In this document: one piece after another, positions 1-7,907 of the stretch | Layout of the letters: every line of letters begins with the position of its first letter | Position numbering within the stretch: position 1 is the first letter of the stretch | DNA from: Amycolatopsis bullii | GTDB lineage: Bacteria > Actinomycetota > Actinomycetes > Mycobacteriales > Pseudonocardiaceae | Length of the DNA: 64,000 nt | Reading direction: 5' to 3' | Assembly (NCBI RefSeq): GCF_014654205.1 | Contig: NZ_BNAW01000019.1 | Location: forward strand, 62,001-126,000 | Position numbers and translations under genes: made by a program | The notes under the pieces: model-generated | Databases searched by the model: none | What the model saw: the letters and a program-made list of their open reading frames with translations, nothing else | Told to the model about the DNA's origin: nothing

Positions 1-1
1 C

Positions 2-754
2 CTGCGGCCGGTGCGGCTGCTGCCGGGGACGACGTCCGTGCTGGCCGGGCGGAAGGCCGAGGAGCTGGAGCTGGTCATCGTCCGGGAGAACTCCGAAGGG
101 GAGTATTCGGCGATCGGCGGGCGGCACAACGCCGGCCGGCCCGACGAATTCGTGCTGCAGGAGTCGGTTTTCACGCGGGTCGGCGTCACGCGGATCATCC
201 GGTACGCGTTCGAACTGGCCCGGACGCGGTCTTCCCGCGTCTGCTCGGCGACGAAGTCCAACGGGCTGATCCACTCGATGCCGTTCTGGGACGAGATCTT
301 CGCCGAGGTGGCGGCGGAGTTCCCGGATGTCCGCAGTGAACAGATGCACGTGGACGCGCTGGCCGCGCGGATGGTGCAGGCGCCGGACCGGCTCGACATC
401 GTGGTGGCGTCGAACCTCTTCGGCGACATCCTGAGCGATCTCGCGGCCGCGATCACCGGCGGGCTCGGGATGGCGCCGTCCGGCAACATCAACCCATCGG
501 GTGAATTCCCGTCGATGTTCGAGGCGGTCCACGGGAGCGCACCGGACATCGCGGGGCAGGGCATCGCCAACCCCGTGGCGCAGATCCTGGCGGCGGCGAT
601 GCTGGTCGAACACCTGGGCGAAACCGTTGCCGCACAAGCGATCCGCGCCGCGGTGGACCGGGTGCTCGACGAGGGCCGCGTGCGCACGCCGGACCTCGGC
701 GGCACGGATACCACAGAACGGCTCGGCACGGCGGTGGCCGAAGCGCTGGGCTGA
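2..754 (+). CDS. Tartrate/D-malate dehydrogenase family protein (5' end outside window)
   Basis: This is the C-terminal ~250 residues of an NAD-dependent beta-decarboxylating dehydrogenase of the isocitrate/isopropylmalate/tartrate dehydrogenase superfamily, cytosolic and metal-dependent. The reading frame is open to the window edge and reads LRPVRLLPG before the first internal ATG, which is typical of tartrate/D-malate dehydrogenases, so the real start lies upstream. Visible family landmarks are [12 protein letters not shown], the catalytic-lysine segment SATKSNGL, the metal-binding Asp run [17 protein letters not shown], and the C-terminal [14 protein letters not shown] nucleotide-binding segment. 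D-malate would be a sensible substrate given the maleate isomerase-like genes nearby, but that link is inference. The exact substrate (tartrate, D-malate or 3-isopropylmalate) cannot be decided from the fragment. Confidence 0.85.
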   Translation: MRPVRLLPGTTSVLAGRKAEELELVIVRENSEGEYSAIGGRHNAGRPDEFVLQESVFTRVGVTRIIRYAFELARTRSSRVCSATKSNGLIHSMPFWDEIFAEVAAEFPDVRSEQMHVDALAARMVQAPDRLDIVVASNLFGDILSDLAAAITGGLGMAPSGNINPSGEFPSMFEAVHGSAPDIAGQGIANPVAQILAAAMLVEHLGETVAAQAIRAAVDRVLDEGRVRTPDLGGTDTTERLGTAVAEALG

Positions 755-815
755 GTTTTTGTCGGTGCCCTCCGGCACGGTGGACCACGAGCCCACCGAG
801 GGGGAGGAGACACCG

Positions 816-1280
816 ATGTGCTTCGAGTGCGAGAACCAGGACAGATCCGGTTACCTGGACCGGCTTCGCGACGGCGTGGCCGAGCGGGGCTGGCTGGTGC
901 AGGGAGTCGAGGGAGCGGGGCCGTACCCGCCGTGGGCCTACACGATCGGCCTGAGCGGGTACGGCTTGCCCGAGCTGGTCGTGACGGGCCTGCCGATGCT
1001 CGCGGCCGGAAACCTGTTGAACTCCCTGGCTTCCCGGGTCCGGCACGGCCCGCCCCTCGCGGCGGGCGACCACACCCGGTTGCGCGACGGCCCGCTGCTC
1101 GAGGTCGTCGAGCTCACCGAGCCGTCGGTCCACCTGGTGTTCGCGGTCGCGCTGTACGGGCCGGAAATCCGGGCGCTGCAACTGGTCCACGCGGACACCC
1201 GCGGCCGCTTCCCCTGGTCCCCCGACTACCGCGACGGCCGAGCCGGCCAGCCCGTCCTAGGACCCCGCCATGCCCACTGA
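816..1280 (+). CDS. DUF4262 domain protein
   Basis: A 154-residue soluble protein that I assign to the DUF4262 group from its opening Cys-rich segment (MCFECENQD) and the [20 protein letters not shown] stretch near residues 46-65. No biochemical role is established for this family. The ATG at 816 is chosen because a strong GGGGGAGGAG ribosome site lies 6-15 bases before it. Earlier in-frame starts run into the dehydrogenase gene and lack such a site. The gene ends immediately before a tandem repeat block that separates it from the convergent GntR gene. It could be cotranscribed with the dehydrogenase upstream (61-base gap), but no functional link is visible. Confidence 0.75.
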   Translation: MCFECENQDRSGYLDRLRDGVAERGWLVQGVEGAGPYPPWAYTIGLSGYGLPELVVTGLPMLAAGNLLNSLASRVRHGPPLAAGDHTRLRDGPLLEVVELTEPSVHLVFAVALYGPEIRALQLVHADTRGRFPWSPDYRDGRAGQPVLGPRHAH

Positions 1281-1287
1281 CCCCGCG

Positions 1288-1581
1288 ATGCCCCGCCAGT
1301 CACGCGAGATGCCCGCCCAGTCACGCGAGATGCCCGCCCAGTCACGCGAGATGCCCGCCCAGTCACGCGAGTTCGGGCTCCGATCACGCGAGTTCGGGCT
1401 GCGGTCCGGCGTGTCCTCCGTCGGGGTGCGCGAACCGACCCCCCAGGTACGCAAGTCGACCATCCAGGTACGCGAACCGACCCTCCAGGTACGCAAGTCG
1501 ACCCTCCAGGTACGCAAGTCGACCCTCCAGGTACGCCGACCGACTCGCCGGGTACGCGAGTCGGCCCTCCGGTCACGCGTT
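1288..1581. repeat. Tandem array of 14 imperfect 21-bp units
   Basis: Fourteen consecutive 21-bp units fill the gap between two convergent genes. Units at 1309-1329, 1330-1350 and 1351-1371 are identical. The first half of the array carries a GTCACGCGAG core and the second half (from about 1435) a GGTACGCAAG/GGTACGCGAA core, so two unit subfamilies have amplified side by side. The 21-base period is 7 codons, which keeps frames open on both strands (for example MPAQSRE heptads on +), but these translations resemble no known protein. The last unit reaches the 3' end of the GntR gene. This is otherwise the only content of the 1281-1572 interval. Confidence 0.9.
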
Positions 1582-2292
1582 TCCCGGTACTGGCGGTGCT
1601 TCCCCGTCCTTAAGGCTCGTGCCCGGCGCCAGCCGCTGCACCGCGTCCTCCATGTGGGCCTCGAGCAGCGTCAGCGCCGTCTCCTCGTCGCCGTCGCGCA
1701 GGGCCTGGATGAGCTTCGTGTGCTCCTCCACGCGCTCTTCGACCCGCTGGTACGTGCTCTGCAACGCCGTCAGGCACATCCGCGTCTCGATCAGCAGCGT
1801 CCGGGCCATCCGCACCAGCCGCTTGCTGCCGGAGGCGTTGATGAGGGCCTCGTGGAACTTGAGGTCCGCCGTGGAGAGCGCGGTGGGGTCGTCCTCGCTC
1901 GCCGCGGTCGCCATCTCGGTGACGGTCTGTTCGAGGACGTCCGCGATCCGGTCGCGGTCGCCGCCGCGCAGGGCGCGCAGCATGGCCGCCCGCTCGATCG
2001 CGGATCTGGCCGCGTAGATGTCGTAGACGTCGCCCGGCTCGAGGTCGATCACGAACAGCCCGCGGTGCCTCTCGCTCCGCAGCAGCCCTTCGGACACCAG
2101 GTGCTGCATGGCTTCCCGGAGCGGCCCCCGTGACACCTGGAACCGCGCGGCCAGCTCGGTCTCGCCGAGCTGGGTCCCGGGCGGGAGGGCGCCCGTCATG
2201 ATCGCGTCGCGCAGCTGGCGCGCGATGACGGCGGCCGTCGACTCGCGGCTCACCGGTTCGATCTCGGGCAGCATGCCCGGCGGCAGGGCCAT
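1573..2292 (-). CDS. GntR family regulator, FadR subfamily
   Basis: A 239-residue transcription factor. The N-terminal winged helix-turn-helix spans about residues 15-82 (ARQLRDAIMTGALPPGTQL, then ETELAARFQVSRGPLREAM, a classic GntR recognition helix). It is followed by an all-helical FCD ligand-binding domain with the expected Asp/His metal-site pattern (FHEALINASG, then HTKLIQALRDGD). It is the last gene of a minus-strand unit with two racemase/isomerase-like genes: its ATG lies one base after the stop of the upstream gene, so translation is probably coupled. The ATTGTYGACAAT palindromes at 3063-3074 and 3904-3915 fit the size and symmetry of FadR-type operators, so it probably controls both this operon and the divergent dehydrogenase/amidase genes. 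The ligand is unknown, possibly a dicarboxylate. Confidence 0.9.
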   Translation of the reverse strand: MALPPGMLPEIEPVSRESTAAVIARQLRDAIMTGALPPGTQLGETELAARFQVSRGPLREAMQHLVSEGLLRSERHRGLFVIDLEPGDVYDIYAARSAIERAAMLRALRGGDRDRIADVLEQTVTEMATAASEDDPTALSTADLKFHEALINASGSKRLVRMARTLLIETRMCLTALQSTYQRVEERVEEHTKLIQALRDGDEETALTLLEAHMEDAVQRLAPGTSLKDGEAPPVPGNA

Positions 2293-2293
2293 C

Positions 2294-3040
2294 TCAGGCG
2301 CTCCCGTCCGGCAGGTGCCGGAAGAGCGCGCCGAGCGAGCGGACGAGCCGGTGCTGCCCGGTCAGGCGCAGGCCCTCCCAGACCGTGACCTGGTTGGCGG
2401 TCAGCACGGGCTTGCCGAGCGCGGCCTCCACGGCGTTGATCTCGCCGAGGGTGCGCATGGCGGTGTCCGGCACGAGCACCGCCTGGGCGTCCGGGTGGTC
2501 GTGGCTCACGGCGAGCTCGACGACGGCCTCCGGGCTCATCGCGCCCACCTCGGCGGCCGTGACGATGTCCGCGCTGGCCATCGAGACGACCTCGATGCCG
2601 CCGGCCCGGAGGAAGTCCACGAACAGCCGGGCGATGTCGTCCGGGTAGCTGGCGGCGACGGCGACCCGCTTGACGCCCAGCGCACGCGCGGCGTGCACGA
2701 ACGCGAAGGAGGTGCTGGAGGCCGGGACACCGGCGACGGCGGCGAGGCGGTCGGCCTGGTCGCGGGCGCCCTCCCAGCCGTAGACGAAGCTGCCGCTGGT
2801 GCAGGCCCAGATCACCGCGGCGGGCTCGTGCTTGGCGAGGAGGGCGGCGCCGTCGGCGAGGCGGGCCTCGCTGCCGAGGTCGAGCAGCTCGGCCACCGCG
2901 TGCTTGTCGGTGCCGTAGATGTGCTCGACCGCCAGCCGGATGTCGCCCTCGTCGACGGCCATGCCGCCGAGGAGCTGTTCGGCCAGCGGGTAGTCGTCTT
3001 CGGCCGCGTGGTCGGGGTAGATGAAACCGATGGTGGTCAC
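2294..3040 (-). CDS. Maleate isomerase/Asp-Glu racemase-like protein lacking the second Cys
   Basis: A 248-residue cytosolic protein of the Asp/Glu racemase superfamily, closest in look to maleate isomerases and arylmalonate decarboxylases. The GTG at 3040 is chosen because GGAGG lies 6 bases upstream and the product then begins MTTIGFIYPDH, the usual start of the fold. The N-terminal-lobe catalytic Cys is present (Cys80 in WACTSGSFVYG). The position where family members carry the second catalytic Cys reads VPDTAM, with Asp192 instead. Its paralog upstream (3101-3841) keeps both Cys. Single-Cys chemistry is known for arylmalonate decarboxylases, but there the retained Cys is the C-terminal one, so activity cannot be inferred. 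It may be a divergent isomerase or a non-catalytic partner of the neighbour. Confidence 0.8.
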   Translation of the reverse strand: MTTIGFIYPDHAAEDDYPLAEQLLGGMAVDEGDIRLAVEHIYGTDKHAVAELLDLGSEARLADGAALLAKHEPAAVIWACTSGSFVYGWEGARDQADRLAAVAGVPASSTSFAFVHAARALGVKRVAVAASYPDDIARLFVDFLRAGGIEVVSMASADIVTAAEVGAMSPEAVVELAVSHDHPDAQAVLVPDTAMRTLGEINAVEAALGKPVLTANQVTVWEGLRLTGQHRLVRSLGALFRHLPDGSA

Positions 3041-3062
3041 GGAACCTCCGGAGGGGACGCAA

Positions 3063-3074
3063 ATTGTCGACAAT
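3063..3074. promoter_or_regulatory. Palindromic GntR operator candidate, copy 1
   Basis: A perfect 12-bp inverted repeat, ATTGTCGACAAT, sits 22 bases upstream of the GTG of the 2294-3040 gene, between the two racemase-like genes. The same motif with one central change occurs at 3904-3915. The size and TTGT..ACAA form suit a FadR-type GntR dimer, and the GntR gene is in the same operon. The position suggests an internal promoter or autoregulation. Binding is inferred. Confidence 0.6.
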
Positions 3075-3100
3075 CCTAGAGGGGAGGTCAAGGAAAACCT

Positions 3101-3841
3101 TCACGACACGTCACGGAGCCACCGTCCGGGTCCGACGATGGGCAGGTCCATCCGGCGCAGGCACGCCCACATGGTCAGCTGGTTGGCGGTGAGCACCGGC
3201 TTGCCGAGCGCGGTTTCCAGGGGTTCGATCAGGTCGTAGGTGGGGAGGTTGGTGCAGCTGACGAAGATCGCTTCGGCGTCGCCGTGGTCGGCGGCGAGGA
3301 TGCGCTCGGCGATGGTCCGGTAGCTGACCTTCCAGATGCCGCCGCCCAGGCCGAGGTGGTCGCTGGCGACGGTGGTGACGTCCAGCTCGGCGAGGAAGTC
3401 GTGCAGGGCGCGGGTCAGGTCGGCGTCGTACGGCGTGAGCACCGAGACGCGGTGGAGGTCGAGCTGGTGCAGCACTTCGGCCAGCGCGCCCGAGGTGGTG
3501 ACGGCGTCCGGTGCGCCGGCGTCGCAGATCGCCTTGGTCAGCGAGCGCTCGTAGTCGACGCCGTTGACGAAGCTGCCCGACGTGCAGAGGTAGGCGACGA
3601 CCTCGGGCTCGACGTGCAGCACGTCGCGGGTGGCACTGGCCAGGTGGTGGCTGTCGCTGACCAGGCGGGCCATCTCCATGCTGACCGGCACGGGCTCGTA
3701 CGGCGTGCGGGCGAGGTGGAGGGACACCTCCATCGGCACCCAGCGCCAGAGCTCGCGCTCCAGCGCGAGGTCGAAGGGAGCGATGACGCCGATGCCGCGT
3801 TGCGCCAGCGGGCCGTCGAACGCCAGGAAGTCGAAATCCAA
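3101..3841 (-). CDS. Maleate isomerase/Asp-Glu racemase family protein with both catalytic Cys
   Basis: A 246-residue cytosolic enzyme of the Asp/Glu racemase superfamily, the intact paralog of the gene just downstream. Both expected catalytic cysteines are present, Cys86 in YLCTSGSFVNG and Cys196 in FVSCTNLPTYDL, as in maleate cis-trans isomerases, where one Cys attacks the double bond and the other acts as acid. The TTG at 3841 is used as start because a GGAGG lies 8 bases before it; no ATG is available nearby. It is the first gene of a minus-strand run with the second isomerase-like gene and GntR. With an amidase and a dehydrogenase divergently placed, a maleamate/maleate or similar dicarboxylate route is plausible. 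A racemase or decarboxylase role is not excluded. Confidence 0.85.
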   Translation of the reverse strand: MDFDFLAFDGPLAQRGIGVIAPFDLALERELWRWVPMEVSLHLARTPYEPVPVSMEMARLVSDSHHLASATRDVLHVEPEVVAYLCTSGSFVNGVDYERSLTKAICDAGAPDAVTTSGALAEVLHQLDLHRVSVLTPYDADLTRALHDFLAELDVTTVASDHLGLGGGIWKVSYRTIAERILAADHGDAEAIFVSCTNLPTYDLIEPLETALGKPVLTANQLTMWACLRRMDLPIVGPGRWLRDVS

Positions 3842-3903
3842 GGCTCAGCCTCCGGAATACGTCCGTACTTGACACGTCCGGTGCTCCGGGGGTCGTTCCT
3901 CGG

Positions 3904-3936
3904 ATTGTTGACAATCATACGAGTGACTTTTACCGT
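3904..3936 (+). promoter_or_regulatory. Promoter with embedded GntR operator for the dehydrogenase-amidase operon
   Basis: The palindrome ATTGTTGACAAT (3904-3915) contains a consensus -35 hexamer TTGACA (3908-3913). Seventeen bases later comes TACCGT (3931-3936) as the -10. Transcription would start about 7 bases downstream, at the GTG of the next gene (3943), so the mRNA is probably leaderless; no ribosome site is present. The operator overlapping the -35 implies repression by the GntR protein. The same palindrome lies 62 bases upstream of the divergent racemase gene. Confidence 0.7.
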
Positions 3937-3942
3937 GTCAAC

Positions 3943-4941
3943 GTGATCGCCTCGGAACACCGGGAACTCCCCGTCCTGGCCGTGCTCTGCGGCGAGTCCC
4001 GCCCACCGGACATGCGTGCTGTCGAATCCGGGGCGGTCGTGCGTTACACGGACGCGGCGGGCCTGGCCGAAGCGTTGTCCGGAGCGGACGCCCTCTTCGT
4101 CTACGACTTCCTCTCCACGGCGGTGCCGGGCGCGTGGCACGCGGCCGACCGGCTGCGCTGGCTGCACATCGCCAGCGCGGGGGTCGACCCCGTGCTGTTC
4201 CCCGGGCTGCGCGAGAGCGACGTGGTCCTGACGAACTCGCGCGGCGTCTTCGACGACGCCATCGCGGAGTACGTGCTGGGCGTCGTGCTGGCCTTCGCCA
4301 AGGACTTCGCGCGCTCGCACGACCTGCAGCGCGAAGCCCGGTGGCGGCACCGCGAAACCGAACGGATCGCCGGGCGCGAGGTGCTGGTCGTCGGCACCGG
4401 GCCGATCGGGCGGGCCATCGCGCGGCTGCTGCGCGCGGCCGGGATGCGGGTGAGCGGCGCCGGCCGCCGCGAGCGCATCGGCGACCCGGACTTCGGCGTC
4501 GTGCACGAGTCCGCGCGGCTGACGGAGGTCCTGCCGCACGCCGATTACGTCGTCGCGGTCGCGCCGCTGACCGAGCACACGAAGGGCATGTTCGACGCGC
4601 GCGCGTTCGCCGCGATGAAGCCGTCGGCGCGGTTCGTCAACGTGGGGCGGGGCGAGCTCGTCGTGACGTCGGATCTGGTCGAAGCGCTGACCACGAAGTC
4701 CATCGCCGGCGCCGCGCTCGACGTCTTCGACACCGAGCCGCTGCCGGCCGAACACCCGCTGTGGACCCTGCCGGACGTGCTGATCTCGCCGCACATGTCC
4801 GGGGACTTCGTCGGCTGGCGGAACGCGCTGGTCGAGGTGTTCGCCGAGAACTTCCGCCGCTGGCGCGCCGGGGAGCCGCTGCGCAATGTCGTCGACAAGA
4901 CACTCGGCTACGTGCCGTCGGGGAACCAGGGAGCCGGATGA
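3943..4941 (+). CDS. D-2-hydroxyacid dehydrogenase (NAD-dependent)
   Basis: A 332-residue cytosolic oxidoreductase of the D-isomer-specific 2-hydroxyacid dehydrogenase family, interconverting a 2-oxoacid and a D-2-hydroxyacid with NAD(P). The Rossmann motif is VVGTGPIGRAIARLL at about residues 147-161. The substrate-binding/catalytic Arg is in NVGRGELV, followed by the Glu of DVFDTEPLP and the catalytic His of LISPHMSGD. The GTG at 3943 fits a leaderless transcript from the promoter 7 bases upstream. Its stop overlaps the amidase start by 4 bases (ATGA), so the two are translationally coupled. Divergent transcription from the racemase-like genes, with a shared operator motif, suggests one catabolic regulon. 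The substrate is not predictable from sequence. Confidence 0.88.
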   Translation: MIASEHRELPVLAVLCGESRPPDMRAVESGAVVRYTDAAGLAEALSGADALFVYDFLSTAVPGAWHAADRLRWLHIASAGVDPVLFPGLRESDVVLTNSRGVFDDAIAEYVLGVVLAFAKDFARSHDLQREARWRHRETERIAGREVLVVGTGPIGRAIARLLRAAGMRVSGAGRRERIGDPDFGVVHESARLTEVLPHADYVVAVAPLTEHTKGMFDARAFAAMKPSARFVNVGRGELVVTSDLVEALTTKSIAGAALDVFDTEPLPAEHPLWTLPDVLISPHMSGDFVGWRNALVEVFAENFRRWRAGEPLRNVVDKTLGYVPSGNQGAG

Positions 4942-6314
4942 ACGACAGGATGCTGACCGCCAGCGAGCTCGTCGCCGCCTACGCGACCGGCGAGCTTTCG
5001 CCGGTCGAGGCGACGCAGAACGCGCTGCAGGCCATCGAAGCACGGGACGGCGAGTGCAACGCCTTCTGCCTCGTCGACGCCGACCGCGCGCTGGAGCAGG
5101 CCAAAGCGTCCGAGGTCCGCTGGCGGGACGGCAACCCGATCGGGTGGCTCGACGGCGTGCCGTCCTCGATCAAGGACATGTTCCTCACCCAGGGCTGGCC
5201 GACCGTCCGGGGTTCGAAGAGCATCGACCCGGACCAGCCGTGGGACGTCGACAGCCCGGTCGCCGCGCGGATGCGCGAGGCCGGCCTGGTGCTGCTGGGC
5301 AAGACGACCACGCCCGAGATCGGCTGGAAGGGCGTCACCGACAGCCCGCTGTGCGGCATCACGCGCAACCCGGCCGACCCGGCGAAGACGTCGGGCGGGT
5401 CGAGCGGCGGCAGCGCCGCGGCCGTCGCGGCCGGGATGGGGGAGCTGTCGGTCGGCACGGACGGCGGCGGCTCGGTGCGGATCCCGGCGTCGTTCTGCGG
5501 CATCGTCGGGCTGAAGCCCACCCACGGCCGGATCCCGCTCTACCCCGCGAGCCCCTTCGGGCCGCTCTCGCACGCGGGCCCGATGGCGCGCTCGGTGGAC
5601 GACACCGCGCTGCTGCTGGACGTCCTTTCGCTGCCCGACCACCGAGACCCGGCCGCGCTGGCGCCGCCGGCGGCGTCGTTCCGGGAGGCCGTCCGGCGGG
5701 ACGTGCGCGGGTTGATCGCCGCGTCCTCGCCCACGCTCGGGTACGTCGACGTCGACCCGGAGGTGGCCGCGATCGTCGCGGACGCGGTCCGCGCGCTGGG
5801 GGAGGCCGGCCTGCACGTCGAGGAGACCGATCCCGGGTTCGCCGACCCGAAGCCGGCGTTCGACGTCCTCTGGTCTTCGGGGGCGGCGAAGCTGCTGGAC
5901 TCGTTCCCGCCCGGCTCGGCGGACCGGACCGACCCCGGCCTGCGCCGGGTCTGGGAACTCGGCGCGAAGTGGACGGCGAGCGACTACCTCGACGCGACCG
6001 CCGAGCGCGCCGCGCTGGGCATCCGGATGGGCGAGTTCCACACGCGCTACGACGTGCTGATCACGCCGACCCTCCCGATCGCGGCGTTCGAGGCCGGGCA
6101 CGACGTGCCGCCGGGCAGCGGGCTGAGCGAGTGGCCGGAGTGGACGCCGTTCACCTACCCGTTCAACATGACCCAGCAGCCCGCGATCAGCGTGCCGGCC
6201 GGGCGCACGTCGGCGGGGCTGCCGGTCGGCCTGCAGATCGTCGGGCCGCGGCACTCGGACGATCTCGTGCTGGCGGTGGCGAAGCTGCTCGAGGAAGTGC
6301 GGCCCTGGGCGTGA
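4938..6314 (+). CDS. Amidase, amidase-signature family
   Basis: A 458-residue cytosolic amidohydrolase of the amidase-signature family, which uses a Ser-cisSer-Lys triad. The catalytic Lys is in GVPSSIKDMF, and the Gly/Ser-rich signature KTSGGSSGGSAAAVAAGM supplies the cis-Ser. It is followed by SVGTDGGGSVRIPASFCG, which holds the nucleophilic Ser, and by GLKPTHGRIPL. The length and C-terminal segment (FNMTQQPAISVPAG) are those of free-standing amidases, not GatA. The ATG overlaps the preceding stop. In context it may release ammonia from an amide such as maleamate or a related acid so that the isomerase and dehydrogenase genes can act on the product; this pathway order is inference. Confidence 0.9.
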   Translation: MNDRMLTASELVAAYATGELSPVEATQNALQAIEARDGECNAFCLVDADRALEQAKASEVRWRDGNPIGWLDGVPSSIKDMFLTQGWPTVRGSKSIDPDQPWDVDSPVAARMREAGLVLLGKTTTPEIGWKGVTDSPLCGITRNPADPAKTSGGSSGGSAAAVAAGMGELSVGTDGGGSVRIPASFCGIVGLKPTHGRIPLYPASPFGPLSHAGPMARSVDDTALLLDVLSLPDHRDPAALAPPAASFREAVRRDVRGLIAASSPTLGYVDVDPEVAAIVADAVRALGEAGLHVEETDPGFADPKPAFDVLWSSGAAKLLDSFPPGSADRTDPGLRRVWELGAKWTASDYLDATAERAALGIRMGEFHTRYDVLITPTLPIAAFEAGHDVPPGSGLSEWPEWTPFTYPFNMTQQPAISVPAGRTSAGLPVGLQIVGPRHSDDLVLAVAKLLEEVRPWA

Positions 6315-6372
6315 CCACACTTGAGGGTGAAACCCGGACCGGAGCGGGGAAAGCTGTGCCACTGTCGGCCGG

Positions 6373-6630
6373 GTGAACGCTCAAGGCTGGCGGTACGAAC
6401 GAGCCATCCCGACCGTCGACGTCGCCGGCGAGCCGACGCGGCTGGTGGTCGGCCTGGTCGAGCAGGGCGACCGGCTGGCCGCCGCGTTGCGGGTGGACGA
6501 CGGCAAGGCGGCGCTGGTCCCGCTGGAGACCGGCGGGGAGCTGCTGAAGGCGCTGCGCGAGACGCTGGAGAGCTGGTGGCGTCTCGACGGCCACCGCGAC
6601 CTGACGTCCGGACCCCGCGTGGGCCGGTAG
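6373..6630 (+). CDS. Small hypothetical protein
   Basis: An 85-residue protein of unknown function starting at a GTG. I see no known domain. The sequence (WRYERAIPTVDVAGEPTRLVVGLVEQGDRLAAALRVDDGKAALVPLETGGELLKALRETLESWW) looks like a small beta-rich fold followed by a helix, and it has normal GC-rich wobble positions. It lies 58 bases after the amidase and ends one base before the convergent MFS stop. Coding status rests on codon bias and on the tidy fit between its two neighbours. Confidence 0.55.
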   Translation: MNAQGWRYERAIPTVDVAGEPTRLVVGLVEQGDRLAAALRVDDGKAALVPLETGGELLKALRETLESWWRLDGHRDLTSGPRVGR

Positions 6631-6631
6631 G

Positions 6632-7894
6632 TCAGCCCGGGCCGACCGGCGCCCGGCGGACGAGCCCGCGCACCTGCGAACTGCACAGCACGAGCGCCGT
6701 CGCGGCGACGATCAGGGCCGCGCCGCCCAGCAGCGTCGCCGATCGGCCGGCGTGTTCGGCCAGCGGGCCTGCGCTGATCTGGCCGACCGGCATCGCGATG
6801 AACGAGCCGAGCATGTCGTAGGAGTAGACGCGGGCGAGCTTGTCCGGCGGGATGTTCTCCTGCAGCGACACGTCCCAGGCGACGGCGAACTGCTCGATCG
6901 CGACGCCCGAGAGGAACATCGCGGCCAGCAGCGGAAGCAGATACGGCGTCTGGCCGAGAGCCAGCATCGGCAGCGCGTCGATCATGATCAGCGCGACGCC
7001 GGCGAGCAGCATCCGCCGCGGTTGCCAGTGGGCGGCGAGGATGCCGCCGAGCAGCGACCCGGCGGTCTGCACGGCCAGCGCGAGGCCCCAGCCGGTGCGG
7101 CCGAAGGTGTCGTCGGCGACGAGCGGGCCGACCACCAGCAGCGCGCCGGCGTTCACGGCGTTGACGATCATGAACTGCAGCACCACGAGCCACACCCACG
7201 ACCGGGAACGGAACTCCCGCCACCCTTCGGCGAGCTCGGCCAGCGGACGGCGGCCGGGACCGCGGTCGCCGCGCGGCAGCCGGATCCGCCGGTACGCCAC
7301 CGCGGCCGCGAGGAAGAGCAGGCAGTTCCCGGCGAGCGCCCACCCGGAGCCGGCGAAGGCGACGAGCACGCCGGCCAGCCCGGCCCCGGCGATGCGGCCG
7401 GCGTTGGAGAGCAGCCGGACCAGGGCGTTCGCCGGGGCGAGCAGGTGGGCGGGCACGGTCAACGGCGTGAGCGAGGCGGCCGCGGGCAGCGAAATGGCCG
7501 AGACGGCCCCGTTGACCAGCCCGAGCCCGGCCAGCAGCGGGACGGAGGCGAATCCACAGAGGACACTCGCGGCGATGGCGCCCTGCGTGAGCGCGGCGGC
7601 GGTTTCGGTGCCCTGCAGGATGACCGACCGGGGCAGCCGGTCGGCCAGCATCCCGCCGAAGAGGAGCAGGAGAACGTTGGCGATCGACCGGGCGCCGACG
7701 ACGATCCCGAGATCGACAGCGGACCCGGTGAGGTCGACGACGGCGAAGGCGAGCGCGAAGGGGGCAACGGCATTCCCGAAGTCGGCCAGGCTCCGGCCGG
7801 TGACGAGCGCACGGAACCGGGCTTCCCGCAGCGGGGCGAGCAGTGGAGTGGTCACGACAGCCGCTCCGAGGGCGCGGCGACGCGGGTTGGGCAT
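6632..7894 (-). CDS. MFS transporter, likely drug/metabolite exporter
   Basis: A 420-residue inner-membrane protein with about 12 hydrophobic segments, resembling the MFS_3/enterobactin-exporter-like branch common in actinobacteria. The short basic loop GGMLADRLPRSVIL after the second membrane segment matches the family's GxLaDrxxRR motif. The ATG at 7894 gives an extra basic N-terminus; a GTG at 7855 (product starting MTTPLLAPLREARF) is an equally possible start. It follows the ArsR-type regulator gene by 13 bases in the same direction, so that regulator probably controls it. The substrate is unknown. Confidence 0.88.
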   Translation of the reverse strand: MPNPRRRALGAAVVTTPLLAPLREARFRALVTGRSLADFGNAVAPFALAFAVVDLTGSAVDLGIVVGARSIANVLLLLFGGMLADRLPRSVILQGTETAAALTQGAIAASVLCGFASVPLLAGLGLVNGAVSAISLPAAASLTPLTVPAHLLAPANALVRLLSNAGRIAGAGLAGVLVAFAGSGWALAGNCLLFLAAAVAYRRIRLPRGDRGPGRRPLAELAEGWREFRSRSWVWLVVLQFMIVNAVNAGALLVVGPLVADDTFGRTGWGLALAVQTAGSLLGGILAAHWQPRRMLLAGVALIMIDALPMLALGQTPYLLPLLAAMFLSGVAIEQFAVAWDVSLQENIPPDKLARVYSYDMLGSFIAMPVGQISAGPLAEHAGRSATLLGGAALIVAATALVLCSSQVRGLVRRAPVGPG

Positions 7895-7907
7895 GGGGTG
7901 CGCGCGC

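Noticed and set aside
1226-1576. Minus-strand and plus-strand open frames across the 21-bp repeat array
   Set aside because: Frames stay open only because the period is 7 codons; the products are simple repeats and no ribosome site supports a start. Treated as repeat, not gene.
1288-1581. CRISPR-like array
   Set aside because: Units are contiguous 21-mers without unique spacers, and no cas gene is present.
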